Source: Eutrigla gurnardus (taxonomy: Eukaryota; Chordata; Actinopteri; Perciformes; Triglidae). From it: DNA of 64,000 nucleotides. This document shows, one piece after another, positions 51,126 through 58,744 of the stretch. How positions within the stretch are numbered: the first letter of the stretch is position 1; each line of letters opens with the position of its first letter. The notes under the pieces are model-generated. The model was not told where the DNA came from and did no database searches. It worked only from the letters and a program-made list of their open reading frames with translations. The stretch is taken from assembly GCA_963514095.1 (NCBI GenBank), contig CAUPSS010000180.1, positions 1 through 64,000 of the forward strand, read 5' to 3'. The position numbers and the translations under genes are program-made.

Positions 51126-51851
51126 TAACTTGTCTAATTTATGAAAAGAATGATGGACGAGCTCGTGTAGAATGTCCGGGAATTGTGCAGCTACGGTGCG
51201 TAATGGGCAGCACGTTAACTCCGGTGTGAGTGTCTCTGGTGGTCATTGCCGGTAATTCTACCATAAAGGCGGTAGTCCGTCCGCCATTTTGTTTAAAACA
51301 TGCCATTGACTATGGGTAATGTCGTTTTTCGCAGGAAAACAAAGATGGCGTCGCTCGGAGGACACGGGATCTCCTCACAGGTCCTGGAAGGGAGCTAAAG
51401 CGCCAGCAGTTTCCTGGAAGGGAACTAAACATCACATTTTAGGCATTCAACATGGATATCTTGTGTAAATAATAATAATAATACATACTTGTATTTAAAT
51501 GTTAATTATACTACTATAAGTAGTTATTTTATATATTAATAATAAAGAAATAATAATAAAAAAATAAATAAAAATGTTGTTATATCCATGTGATGTCTGA
51601 GTGTGTGTTTTTTATAAGTTCCAGGTGTCAAAATGGTCCCGTACTTAGGGTTAGGTGTGAGAAGGAGTGGTTAGGGTTAGGAGAAGTGGACAGGGTGAGG
51701 TGTCTCACTTCTCCAAGCACCGTGGGTCTGTAGTGGGGTGTGATGGGGTCTAAATAATGTAGGGGGCCTGTAGTTTAGGTTTAGGGGTGGGTTCAAATGA
51801 CATAAGGGGCCTGTAATTTAGGTTTAGGTGTGGGTCCGAATTAGACGTGGT
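51089..51851 (-). mobile_element. Terminal partial unit: 3' UTR/pseudo-LTR only, capped by telomere repeats
   Basis: This piece matches unit positions 641-1403 and then stops within GTGGTGGG, after which TTAGGG repeats start. No ORF is present. It looks like a strongly 5'-truncated copy whose telomere-facing end was extended by telomerase. Confidence 0.8.
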
Positions 51852-51854
51852 GGG

Positions 51855-51907
51855 TTAGGGTTAGGGTTAGGGTTAGGGTTAGGGTTAGGGTTAGGGTTAG
51901 GGTTAGG
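51855..51907 (+). repeat. Interstitial telomere tract, (TTAGGG)8 plus TTAGG
   Basis: Eight perfect TTAGGG repeats follow directly on the G-rich end of the element array. The tract ends as TTAGG followed by TATAG. Confidence 0.95.
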
Positions 51908-52180
51908 TATAGAGAAAGGACACATGGAGCTCCCCGCGTCGTCCAACGACTTCGCAGTTGAATGGAGCACCAAGGCATGGCACTGGCCGGCGCATGTCGT
52001 TCAAGTCTCCCCCGCCAGATGAACTTAGACCTGAGGAGTGAGTGAGGCGTTGAGGACAGGCATGGTGGTGGAATACTGAGGGTCAGGACACGTTATTGGC
52101 TGTTGGCATCATACAAGAGGAGTTAGGTTTAGGGTCAGGTGGTTAGGATTAGGTATAGAGGTCAGGGTGATGGTTAGGGT
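51901..52180. repeat. 280-bp subtelomeric direct repeat, copy 1
   Basis: Appears identical to 54686-54965. It starts GGTTAGGTATAG and ends TGGTTAGGGT, so both edges contain telomere-like sequence. No gene is recognised in it. The two copies bracket the 2.5-kb segment 52181-54685. Confidence 0.9.
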
Positions 52181-52860
52181 AAGGGTTAGAGGTCAGGGTG
52201 AGGGATAGGAGTTAAGGCTCCTCTGGGGCCCTCTAGCCGAGGAGCGGAGGAGGGGCGGGAGGGCGATGTGACGAGAATGTGAGATGTGAAGACCTAAGAA
52301 GCTAAGCCAGAGATAAAGAGGGGTGATGTGTCTACATCAAGAACCCTCCCCGCCTGTCTAGGCTCCTCTGGGGCCCTACACGCACTCTCCAGCCGAGGAG
52401 CGGAGGAGGGGCGGGAGGGCGATGTGACGAGAATGTGAGATGTGAAGACCTAAGAAGCTAAGCCAGAGATAAAGAGGGGTGATGTGTCTACATCAAGAAC
52501 CCTCCCCGCCTGTCTAGGCTCCTCTGGGGCCCTACACGCACTCTCCAGCCGAGGAGCGGAGGAGGGGCGGGAGGGCGTGAACTGTGACGAATGTGGTGAA
52601 GCAGTGGCCAGGTGAGCGTGTGTGCGTGTGTGTGTTCCAGGTCCGTAGTGAGGATGATGAGTAACAGATCCTGCCTCTCCAGATCCAGATGTCCCAGTCC
52701 GAGTCCCTCGTGCAGTGATTCCAGAAGAGCAGAGCAGTCATGATTGTGGTTTCCTGTTTGAGCTGCTGTTTAGACCTTTTGGAGGGAATTTGCTTGAAGG
52801 ATTGTTATACAGTTAATTAAATAATCAATTAAACACTTAATTGAATAATTCAATAATTTA
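52181..52860. repeat. Subtelomeric DNA with a 145/156-bp tandem repeat
   Basis: Copies start at 52216, 52361 and 52517 (the last partial, to about 52580). Each begins GGCTCCTCTGGGGCCCT and carries a GC-rich GAGGAGCGGAGGAGGGGCGG stretch; copy 1 lacks 11 bp. The rest (52581-52860) holds a GT-rich stretch and an A/T-rich block at 52800-52860. No gene is recognised. Confidence 0.8.
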
Positions 52861-52911
52861 TTAAATGAATCTTCTGCCATAATCACTACTCAGCAACAGT
52901 CCCGACCTGAA

Positions 52912-53033
52912 CACTGGAGCAACAGAGACGAGCTCTTCGCGGCAGCCGAGCTGACCACGGCCCAGATCCGACATAAACACCCGAGCAACAGAGATTACCT
53001 CTTCGCGGCAGCCAAGCTGACCACGGCCGGACG
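52912..53033. repeat. 66-bp imperfect tandem duplication
   Basis: Two copies (about 52912-52977 and 52978-53033) share GAGCAACAGAGA and CTCTTCGCGGCAGCC segments. A 90-codon minus frame crosses both, but it lacks any recognisable domain and is not called as a gene. Confidence 0.7.
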
Positions 53034-53978
53034 GCGTTTGACCGGAAGCTGAACAGGACGGAAAGTGCTGTATTGAATTAATAATAAATAAAATACACAA
53101 TTGAATAATAATCCCTTTTGGTTTTGTTGTCATTGTTGTTGTTGTGGTCGTCTTTCAGGTTGTTAAGGGTTAGTGTCTCTTCAGACGTGTTAAATAAATC
53201 TGTTTTTGGTTTTATTATTGGTTATTGTTGTCTTTAGGGTTGTTCAGTAGTTTTGTTCCTTTAAGCTTGTTGTCCTTTAGTTTTTTCAAATGTTGTCGGG
53301 ATTGAGTTTTGCTGTTGAGTAATTATATGATTTCGGACACATCATCAGTAGTGGACCCCAGGATCATCGGGCGTTTCGGCCATTGTCACTAGACACCCTC
53401 ACCCGGGGGGGGCCCTCTCCAGCTGATCAGTTCCGGAGAGTGTGTCTGTCTTATTGCCAATCAGGTGTTATTCCGTTTTTCCTTTTATCTGGAATTAATC
53501 ATTAATTAATTACTATTTATTTATTATTTATTCTGTATTATTTCATAAATGAATAATAGATAGTAGATAAATAAATAAGCCGGGTTGGCGTTAGGCTTGC
53601 AGTCAGGTTATCATCAGTCTGGTGTTTAAACCTCATTTTTAACCGTATATTTAATCTAATTTAATTTGACTTTAATTAAGATTGAATCCGTCCAGTAGGT
53701 ATTAGTTGTACAAACAGGGGAGAAAAGGTTAATGGAGGTGAATACTTACCAACTGTTTAAACCAGACCAGTTGTTAACACCGCTAGGTAGCTCTGGCCTG
53801 GCCCAACAGGTTGAAAGTCTGCCTGTTTATTCAAAATGATCCCCCTGTGTGTCCCATACACCGCTCGACCACCAGGAGATGCTGTTAATCCATATCCAGT
53901 CCAGAGCTTAGTTCCTGAAGTCATGAACTGCAACATTACTTTCTGTCATGGTGCAAGCAGACAAAATTAGTTTTCTTT
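53034..53978. other. Subtelomeric sequence without recognisable gene
   Basis: T-rich and A/T-rich stretches (53110-53330, 53480-53570, 53630-53700), a C/G run near 53400, and no long open frame. I recognise no gene, RNA or transposon here. Confidence 0.6.
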
Positions 53979-54533
53979 TATTTTTTGCAGTTGGTATAAA
54001 AGTCTGCTTACTTTGTTGAGAGTAGTTTATTTAGCAGTTAATGAGGTTTTTAACATCAAATTGTGGTTAAAATGAGGAGAAATTAGCGTTTTTGTTTTCT
54101 ACCCAGCATGCTTTGCTGTTAAAATGTGTGTTTTGTGAATAACTTTCCTTCTGAAGGTGCTAGAGAGTTAGGATCAAAGCCGACTTGGTTTTAGGAGGTC
54201 CCGTGCATCCAGTAGAGTCCGGCCCGTCCTCTTCAGGTTCACCAGAAGTACATTATTTCTTGCAGTTGGTATAAAAGTATTCTTACTTTGTTGAGAGTAG
54301 TTTATTTAGCAGTTATGAGGTTTTTTTTAACATCAAATGGTGGTTAAAATAAGGGGAAATTAGCGTTTTGGTTTTCTACCCAGCATGCTTTGCTGTTAAA
54401 ACGTGTGTTTTGTGAATAACTTGCCTTCTGAAGGTGCTAGAGGGTTAGGATTAAAGCCAACTTGGTTTTACGAGGTCCCGTGCATCCAGTAGTGTCCGGC
54501 TCGTCCTCTTCAGGTTCACCAGAAGTACATTAA
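53979..54533. repeat. Direct tandem duplication of about 277 bp
   Basis: Copy 1 starts at about 53979 and copy 2 at about 54256. Both begin with GCAGTTGGTATAAAAGT and end with TTCACCAGAAGTACATTA. They differ by scattered substitutions and small indels, so this duplication is older than the retroelement array. No coding sequence is recognised. Confidence 0.85.
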
Positions 54534-54685
54534 TGGTCATACAGGGAGTGTTTTACCTTAATTATCTGGGGTAGGTGGACCCTTAAGAGAACCAGGATGG
54601 AGTATGGGTCCCAGAAGAGGAGAGTTATGCCAGGTCTAAGTCAAAGAGGCTTGCAGGGAGACAAGTCAGTCCGAAGGCTCTGGCT
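54534..54685. other. Subtelomeric spacer
   Basis: About 150 bp between the 277-bp duplication and the second 280-bp repeat; nothing recognised. Confidence 0.5.
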
Positions 54686-54965
54686 GGTTAGGTATAGAGA
54701 AAGGACACATGGAGCTCCCCGCGTCGTCCAACGACTTCGCAGTTGAATGGAGCACCAAGGCATGGCACTGGCCGGCGCATGTCGTTCAAGTCTCCCCCGC
54801 CAGATGAACTTAGACCTGAGGAGTGAGTGAGGCGTTGAGGACAGGCATGGTGGTGGAATACTGAGGGTCAGGACACGTTATTGGCTGTTGGCATCATACA
54901 AGAGGAGTTAGGTTTAGGGTCAGGTGGTTAGGATTAGGTATAGAGGTCAGGGTGATGGTTAGGGT
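54686..54965. repeat. 280-bp subtelomeric direct repeat, copy 2
   Basis: Matches 51901-52180. Its right edge runs into the 18-repeat telomere tract, whereas copy 1 follows a telomere tract on its left. Confidence 0.9.
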
Positions 54966-55066
54966 TAGGGTTAGGGTTAGGGTTAGGGTTAGGGTTAGGG
55001 TTAGGGTTAGGGTTAGGGTTAGGGTTAGGGTTAGGGTTAGGGTTAGGGTTAGGGTTAGGGTTAGGG
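54959..55066 (+). repeat. Interstitial telomere tract, (TTAGGG)18
   Basis: Eighteen perfect repeats. The right edge runs directly into the antisense of the family B 3' region at a GGTTAGGGG motif that is native to the element (compare 1498-1506). Confidence 0.95.
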
Positions 55067-55486
55067 GGAGGAGAGGGTGGTGGACTCCGACGCTGCAAAG
55101 CAGCGGCGGAGTCCGATGCACTGTCCATCTGCAGCTCTTCCTCCCGAGCACGACTCCTCCCTCGTCGCAGTGCAGGCAGTGGTCATCTCTCCTTCAGTCC
55201 TCCTTGGGTAAAGTGTTTTGGGTTTCCCCGACATAATGCAAACCACATAGTATACAGTTCCTGACATCTATACAGTTGTGTGTCTTAGCTTTGTCATGAA
55301 AAACTGTTTTTTGAAAAATAAATAAAATAAAAATAAAAATAAAATAAAAGAGTTGTTGTTGTGTGTGTTTTTTTGCAAACATGTCTGGTGTCTAAACAAG
55401 AGTGCATGAAACGACGTTTTGGTTTTATTTGAATATTTTTAATTTCCCCTCCTTATTTTGTGGGCTTATGGGGAAGTCTGCTGCTT
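55067..55486 (-). pseudogene. Remnant of ORF2 (GIY-YIG end) and 3' UTR of family B
   Basis: A short minus frame keeps CGLHYVGETQNTL, matching CGAQYVGETLNTL of the array ORF2 (YIG part of the nuclease). Upstream in sense an A/T-rich AATAAAA-type insertion (about 55315-55352) breaks the match. A trace of the ORF2 N-terminus is visible near 55447-55480 (compare 3798-3834). The whole RT core is absent. A perfect-looking hairpin lies at 55082-55114. Confidence 0.75.
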
Positions 55487-57700
55487 TCAATTTGAATTCA
55501 AATTTGAACGGGCATGTATCTTCCTGGCAGTGTTGGTGGGTCTGCGTGTACTGCTGATACAGGGAAAGGGATCAGGCCCTTTTGGAGTGTTCACGTCCCA
55601 TACAAGCTTTGTAACCAAGGGGGTTGTCTTGACTTTGGCCTTACGCAATCGTCTCTGAGCAGAAGGAGGAGGAGAGGGGGAGGGAAACTGGAGTTCCGAT
55701 TCGGGAATGTCGACGTAGTCGGAGTCCAGTATATCCAACACTGAGTTCTCCTCAACTGTTTCCTTCTTAGACGGTGTAATGGTGTACGAGTCTGTGGTCA
55801 TATTCCCTCCATCTGGGGTAGCAAACCAGTCTGTATTGGGCCCCGTAGGGGGGATTTTCACTTTCGAGGCGGCCCCTTGTGGTGTCGGGGTAGCCGCGTC
55901 GAGCTGAACAATGTCTGTGACGACGTGGGGTGGGTCTTGCACCTGTAGCGTCGTCCACAGCGTCCCCGAGCGTGGGGGTGTGGCCATCGGTGTAATGGAG
56001 GACCGCAGAGGAGGTCCCTGTGTGTTCTCCAGTCCCGCAGTGTCTCTGTTGGGCGGCTGAGCTTTCGAGGCGGCCCCTTGTGGTGTCGGGGTAGCCGCGT
56101 CGAGCTGAACAATGTCTGTGACGACGTGGGGTGGGTCGTGCACCCGTAGCGTCGTCTGCAGCGTCCCCGGGCGTGGGGGTGTGGCCATCGGTGGAGAGGA
56201 GAACCGCAGAGGAGGTCCCTGTGTGTTCTCCAGTCCCGCAGTGTCTCTGTTGGGCGGCTGAGAAGGTCGAGCAGATCTCTGGGAGGTTTCTGGTCCCGCA
56301 GTGTCTCTGCTGAGTGGCTGAGAAGGTCTCTGCGACGTTGCTGGTCCCGTAGTGTCTCTGTTAGGTGGTTGAGAAGGTCTCTGCGAAGTAACCGGTCCCG
56401 CAGTGTCTGTGTTGGGCTGTTGGGGTCTGTGTAGTGTCCCCGGTCCTGCCGTCCCCGGTCCTGCCGTCCTCCTGGCAGGTGGTGGAGGAGGTCCCCGTGC
56501 GGTCCTAGGTCCCACCGTCTGGGCCATGATCGCCGTGATGAGCTGGTCGGCGTCAGTCCTCTCTGATGTGGTGTCGGAGTCCTCGTCGGTCTCCTGGGTC
56601 GACAGAAGCGCTGCCAGCAATGTCTCAGTCCGTTGCAGGGTTTCCGGTAGGAGACGGCGGCCCAAGCTGCGTCTGGCCCAGCCCGTCGCCACCTGGAGAG
56701 GGTCCTGGTACTCAAGGTTAGGCAAGTTGACTAGCTGTGTGATTACAGTTTTCAGCGCCTCTGTGTAGTGGTTACGTAGGATAACTAACGTGGTGTATTC
56801 CCAATGTTTAGCGTTATCCCCAATTAGTTGTGCCGTATCATAGCTGGGTGCTAATGGTTTAATAACCGTTGCGAGATTTTTTGTCATACGAGTTATCGTG
56901 ACGGGAGGGTCCCGTTCCGAAACGTTTTTGAGGTGATGTACAGTTTTAATAATTCTGTAGAGAATGCGGACTTTAGCCGTAAAGTCCGGATCATCTGAGA
57001 GTGGTCTGTTGGTTCGCGCGTCTTCGCGGGATGTATTTTGGTGTGGATTCCGTTGTGGTTTCCGTGCATAATAGGATTTAGGGTTATATTGTGGTCCGTG
57101 ACGTGGTTCCGGTCTGTGGACGCGGTAAGTTGGGTTGCGTGTATTACGTACATTACGGTACACGGTTGTGTTATCGTCGTAATGAGGACGTTTATTGTCC
57201 GCGGACCGGTAGTCGGTCGTTTTACGCGTGTCATACATGTAATGAGGATCACTGTGGTCGTCGTAATGAGGACGTTCATTATCGGCGGACCGGTAGTCGG
57301 TCGTTTTGTGCGTGTCATGCACGTAAGGAGAACGGCGGCGGTCCGGGGAGTCTCGCCGGAATGTGCGTCGGGGGACGTCATCGCGCGTGGCCGCGCCGTT
57401 ATCACGTACGGTGGATGTCCAAGTCTGAGGATGTGGCGGGTTATAATCGTCCCGTGTTATGTCCGAGTCTCGTTGGGGAGAAGGACGGCGAAGGCCAGGG
57501 GAATCCCGCCTATACTGGCGTCGGGGAGAAGCTTCCCTTAGAATGATGTCATAATCACGGACAATATCCGCATAAGACGGTTGGTGGCGGCGCCGGGAAT
57601 CATGCCTAGGAGAAGGCTGGCGCTCACGTTGTGTCTGGCGGCCGCGACGGTGCTTAACTACCGTCCAGCCGTCGTCTCTGTCTCGTTCGAGAATAGTCAT
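55487..57700 (-). CDS. ORF1 of family B: Arg/Pro-rich protein lacking the SGNH domain
   Basis: 737 residues from the ATG at 57700 (a GTG 6 codons upstream is less likely). Residues 1-230 are Arg/Asp-rich, with a repeated DTxKTTDYRSADN segment about 28 residues apart. Residues about 238-375 are less biased and probably helical (two or more hydrophobic stretches between 240 and 370); this could be a structural or RNA-binding core, but I recognise no family. Residues about 395-615 are Pro-rich repeats, including four short PSQPPNRDT-like repeats and two 67-residue copies. Residues about 634-690 match the acidic and Ser-Pro part of array ORF1. The frame then ends just where the esterase domain should begin, because of a deletion. 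The frame is long and open, so N-terminal function may persist. Confidence 0.8.
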   Translation of the reverse strand: MTILERDRDDGWTVVKHRRGRQTQRERQPSPRHDSRRRHQPSYADIVRDYDIILREASPRRQYRRDSPGLRRPSPQRDSDITRDDYNPPHPQTWTSTVRDNGAATRDDVPRRTFRRDSPDRRRSPYVHDTHKTTDYRSADNERPHYDDHSDPHYMYDTRKTTDYRSADNKRPHYDDNTTVYRNVRNTRNPTYRVHRPEPRHGPQYNPKSYYARKPQRNPHQNTSREDARTNRPLSDDPDFTAKVRILYRIIKTVHHLKNVSERDPPVTITRMTKNLATVIKPLAPSYDTAQLIGDNAKHWEYTTLVILRNHYTEALKTVITQLVNLPNLEYQDPLQVATGWARRSLGRRLLPETLQRTETLLAALLSTQETDEDSDTTSERTDADQLITAIMAQTVGPRTARGPPPPPARRTAGPGTAGPGTLHRPQQPNTDTAGPVTSQRPSQPPNRDTTGPATSQRPSQPLSRDTAGPETSQRSARPSQPPNRDTAGLENTQGPPLRFSSPPMATPPRPGTLQTTLRVHDPPHVVTDIVQLDAATPTPQGAASKAQPPNRDTAGLENTQGPPLRSSITPMATPPRSGTLWTTLQVQDPPHVVTDIVQLDAATPTPQGAASKVKIPPTGPNTDWFATPDGGNMTTDSYTITPSKKETVEENSVLDILDSDYVDIPESELQFPSPSPPPSAQRRLRKAKVKTTPLVTKLVWDVNTPKGPDPFPCISSTRRPTNTARKIHARSNLNSN
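55856..56257 (-). repeat. 201-bp tandem duplication inside family B ORF1
   Basis: Two copies (56057-56257 and 55856-56056) encode 67-residue repeats beginning PPNRDTAGLENTQGPPLR. The length is a multiple of three, so the frame is kept. The copies differ by a few substitutions. Confidence 0.85.
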
Positions 57701-57739
57701 AGTGGAGTAACGGTGCACAAGCGGTGAAATAACGGTGAA

Positions 57740-58061
57740 TAAACGATGAAATAGCCGTAGATAACAATGCCGTTAGCTGGCTTAGGCCCCGTGGCTAACA
57801 CGCTACAATAACACAGCACGTGCACAGCAATAATGGCGAGCGACACTGCGTCTGCAATAGAGCGTACTCACGCGGGCAGAAAATGACAAGTTACATGGTC
57901 TAAACGGTGAAATAGCCGTAGATAACGATGCCGTTAGCTGGCTTAGGCCCCGTGGCTAACACGCTACAATAAAGCAGTACGTGCACAGCAATAATGGCGA
58001 GCGACACTGTGTCTGCAATAGAGCGTACTCACGCGGGCAGAGAAGGACAAGTTATATGGTC
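57740..58061 (-). repeat. 161-bp tandem duplication of the 5' UTR ending at the ribozyme cut
   Basis: Copies are 57740-57900 and 57901-58061. Copy 2 ends at the predicted hammerhead cut (58061/58062). Copy 1 ends at the homologous base (57900), after which similarity stops at once. The left element (441-640) has only one copy. Confidence 0.88.
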
Positions 58062-58106
58062 GACGTTTCGGTTCTATGGCAGAACCTTCTTCAGGAATAA
58101 CTTGTC
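58046..58106 (-). ncRNA. Hammerhead ribozyme of family B
   Basis: Same core (CTGAAGA), stem II, GAAA and ACGT as at 625-686, with one fewer base in the stem I internal loop. The ten-pair outer stem I is intact (58046-58055 with 58097-58106). Cut predicted at 58061/58062. Confidence 0.82.
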
Positions 58107-58631
58107 TATATTTATGAAAAGAATGATGGACGAGCTCGTGTGGAATGTCCGGGAATTATGCAGCTACGGTGCGTAACGGGCAGCACGTTAACTCAGGTGT
58201 GAGTGTCTCTGGTGGTCACTGCCGGTAAATCTACCGTAAAGACGGTAGTCAGTCCGCCATTTTGTTTAAAACGTGCTATTGACTGTGGGTAATGTCGTTT
58301 TTTCGTAGGAAATCCAAGATGGCGGCGCTCGAAGGACACGGGATCTCCTCACAGGTCCTGGAAGGGAGCTAACGCACCAGCCGTTTCCTGGAAGAGAGCT
58401 AAACATCACGTTTAGGCATTCAACATGGACATAGTGTATAAACCACAATAATAATACATGCTTGTATTCATATAATAATTGTTCCACTGTAAATAGTTGT
58501 TTTTTATGTGTGTTAATAAACCAATGTTGTTACATCCATGCGATGTCTGAGTGTGTGTTTTTATAAGAGTTCCAAATACAGTGGATGGTGGCTTATGGTT
58601 GGGCTCAGGGAGTCTGGACTAGACAGTGGGG
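58062..58631 (-). repeat. Pseudo-LTR of family B
   Basis: Homologous to 641-1160 of the array unit, with many substitutions and a shorter A/T-rich block. The stretch 58575-58631 has no clear match in the array and ends in AGTGGGG, right before a TTAGGG tract. The conserved parts are the ribozyme, the CCGGTAA region and the YY1-like site (58315-58326). Confidence 0.75.
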
Positions 58632-58702
58632 TTAGGGTTAGGGTTAGGGTTAGGGTTAGGGTTAGGGTTAGGGTTAGGGTTAGGGTTAGGGTTAGGGTTA
58701 GG
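58632..58702 (+). repeat. Interstitial telomere tract, (TTAGGG)11 plus TTAGG
   Basis: Eleven perfect repeats join the G-rich telomere-facing end of family B to the satellite. Confidence 0.95.
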
Positions 58703-58720
58703 TATTAGGCTGGAAAAGGG

Positions 58721-58744
58721 TATGTCGCGGCGACATATGCAAAT
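58721..58744 (+). promoter_or_regulatory. Palindrome plus octamer motif in the satellite leader (copies at 60183-60206 and 62813-62836)
   Basis: TATGTCGCGGCGACATA is a perfect palindrome around a central G and overlaps ATGCAAAT, the octamer bound by POU-domain factors. About 120 bp further are several CCGGAAGT sites of ETS type. The arrangement suggests a promoter reading toward the telomere, but function is inferred. Confidence 0.3.

Larger units (their letters stand above)
641..51851 (-). repeat. Tandem array of twelve 4204-bp Penelope-like retroelement units plus a 763-bp partial unit
   Basis: Unit boundaries at the ribozyme cut are 641, 4845, 9049, 13253, 17457, 21661, 25865, 30069, 34273, 38477, 42681, 46885 and 51089; the last piece stops at 51851 where TTAGGG repeats begin. 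The period is exactly 4204 bp throughout. In sense, each unit is: truncated ORF1, ORF2, 3' UTR/pseudo-LTR, hammerhead. The truncation point in ORF1 is the same in all units, so they are copies of one truncated form and not independent insertions. Only two substitutions were noticed: C in unit 1 at 3197 (A in the others) and C in unit 6 at 25139 (G in the others). Such uniformity means very recent amplification or strong homogenisation; assembly error in copy number cannot be excluded. Confidence 0.95.
55067..58631 (-). mobile_element. Family B: internally deleted Penelope-like element between two telomere tracts
   Basis: In sense order: pseudo-LTR (58631-58062), hammerhead, a duplicated 5' UTR, a long ORF1 lacking its esterase domain, a short remnant of the ORF2 start (near 55450), a decayed GIY-YIG remnant and 3' UTR. 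It shares pseudo-LTR, ribozyme, ORF1 N-terminus and ORF2 3' end with the array family but has lost the SGNH and RT regions. It could only move with enzymes from other copies. TTAGGG repeats abut it on both sides. Confidence 0.8.

Noticed and set aside
641..51851. CRISPR-like or bacterial operon reading of the tandem array
   Set aside because: Units are 4.2 kb with retroelement genes, eukaryotic telomere repeats surround them, and there are no ribosome binding sites.
52861..53133. 90-codon minus frame with an internal repeat
   Set aside because: The repeat comes from a 66-bp DNA duplication; there is no recognisable domain, splice context or homology that I can name.
53745..53765. ATACTTACC resembling the 5' end of U1 snRNA
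   Set aside because: The match ends after nine bases and no Sm site or further U1 sequence follows.
54894..55236. Frames coding for VRVRVR, PNPNPN or LTLTLT
   Set aside because: Direct translation of TTAGGG or CCCTAA repeats.
57038..57546. Two + strand frames of 151-167 codons opposite family B ORF1
   Set aside because: They are antisense shadows of an Arg-rich coding region with GC-rich codons and have no domain.
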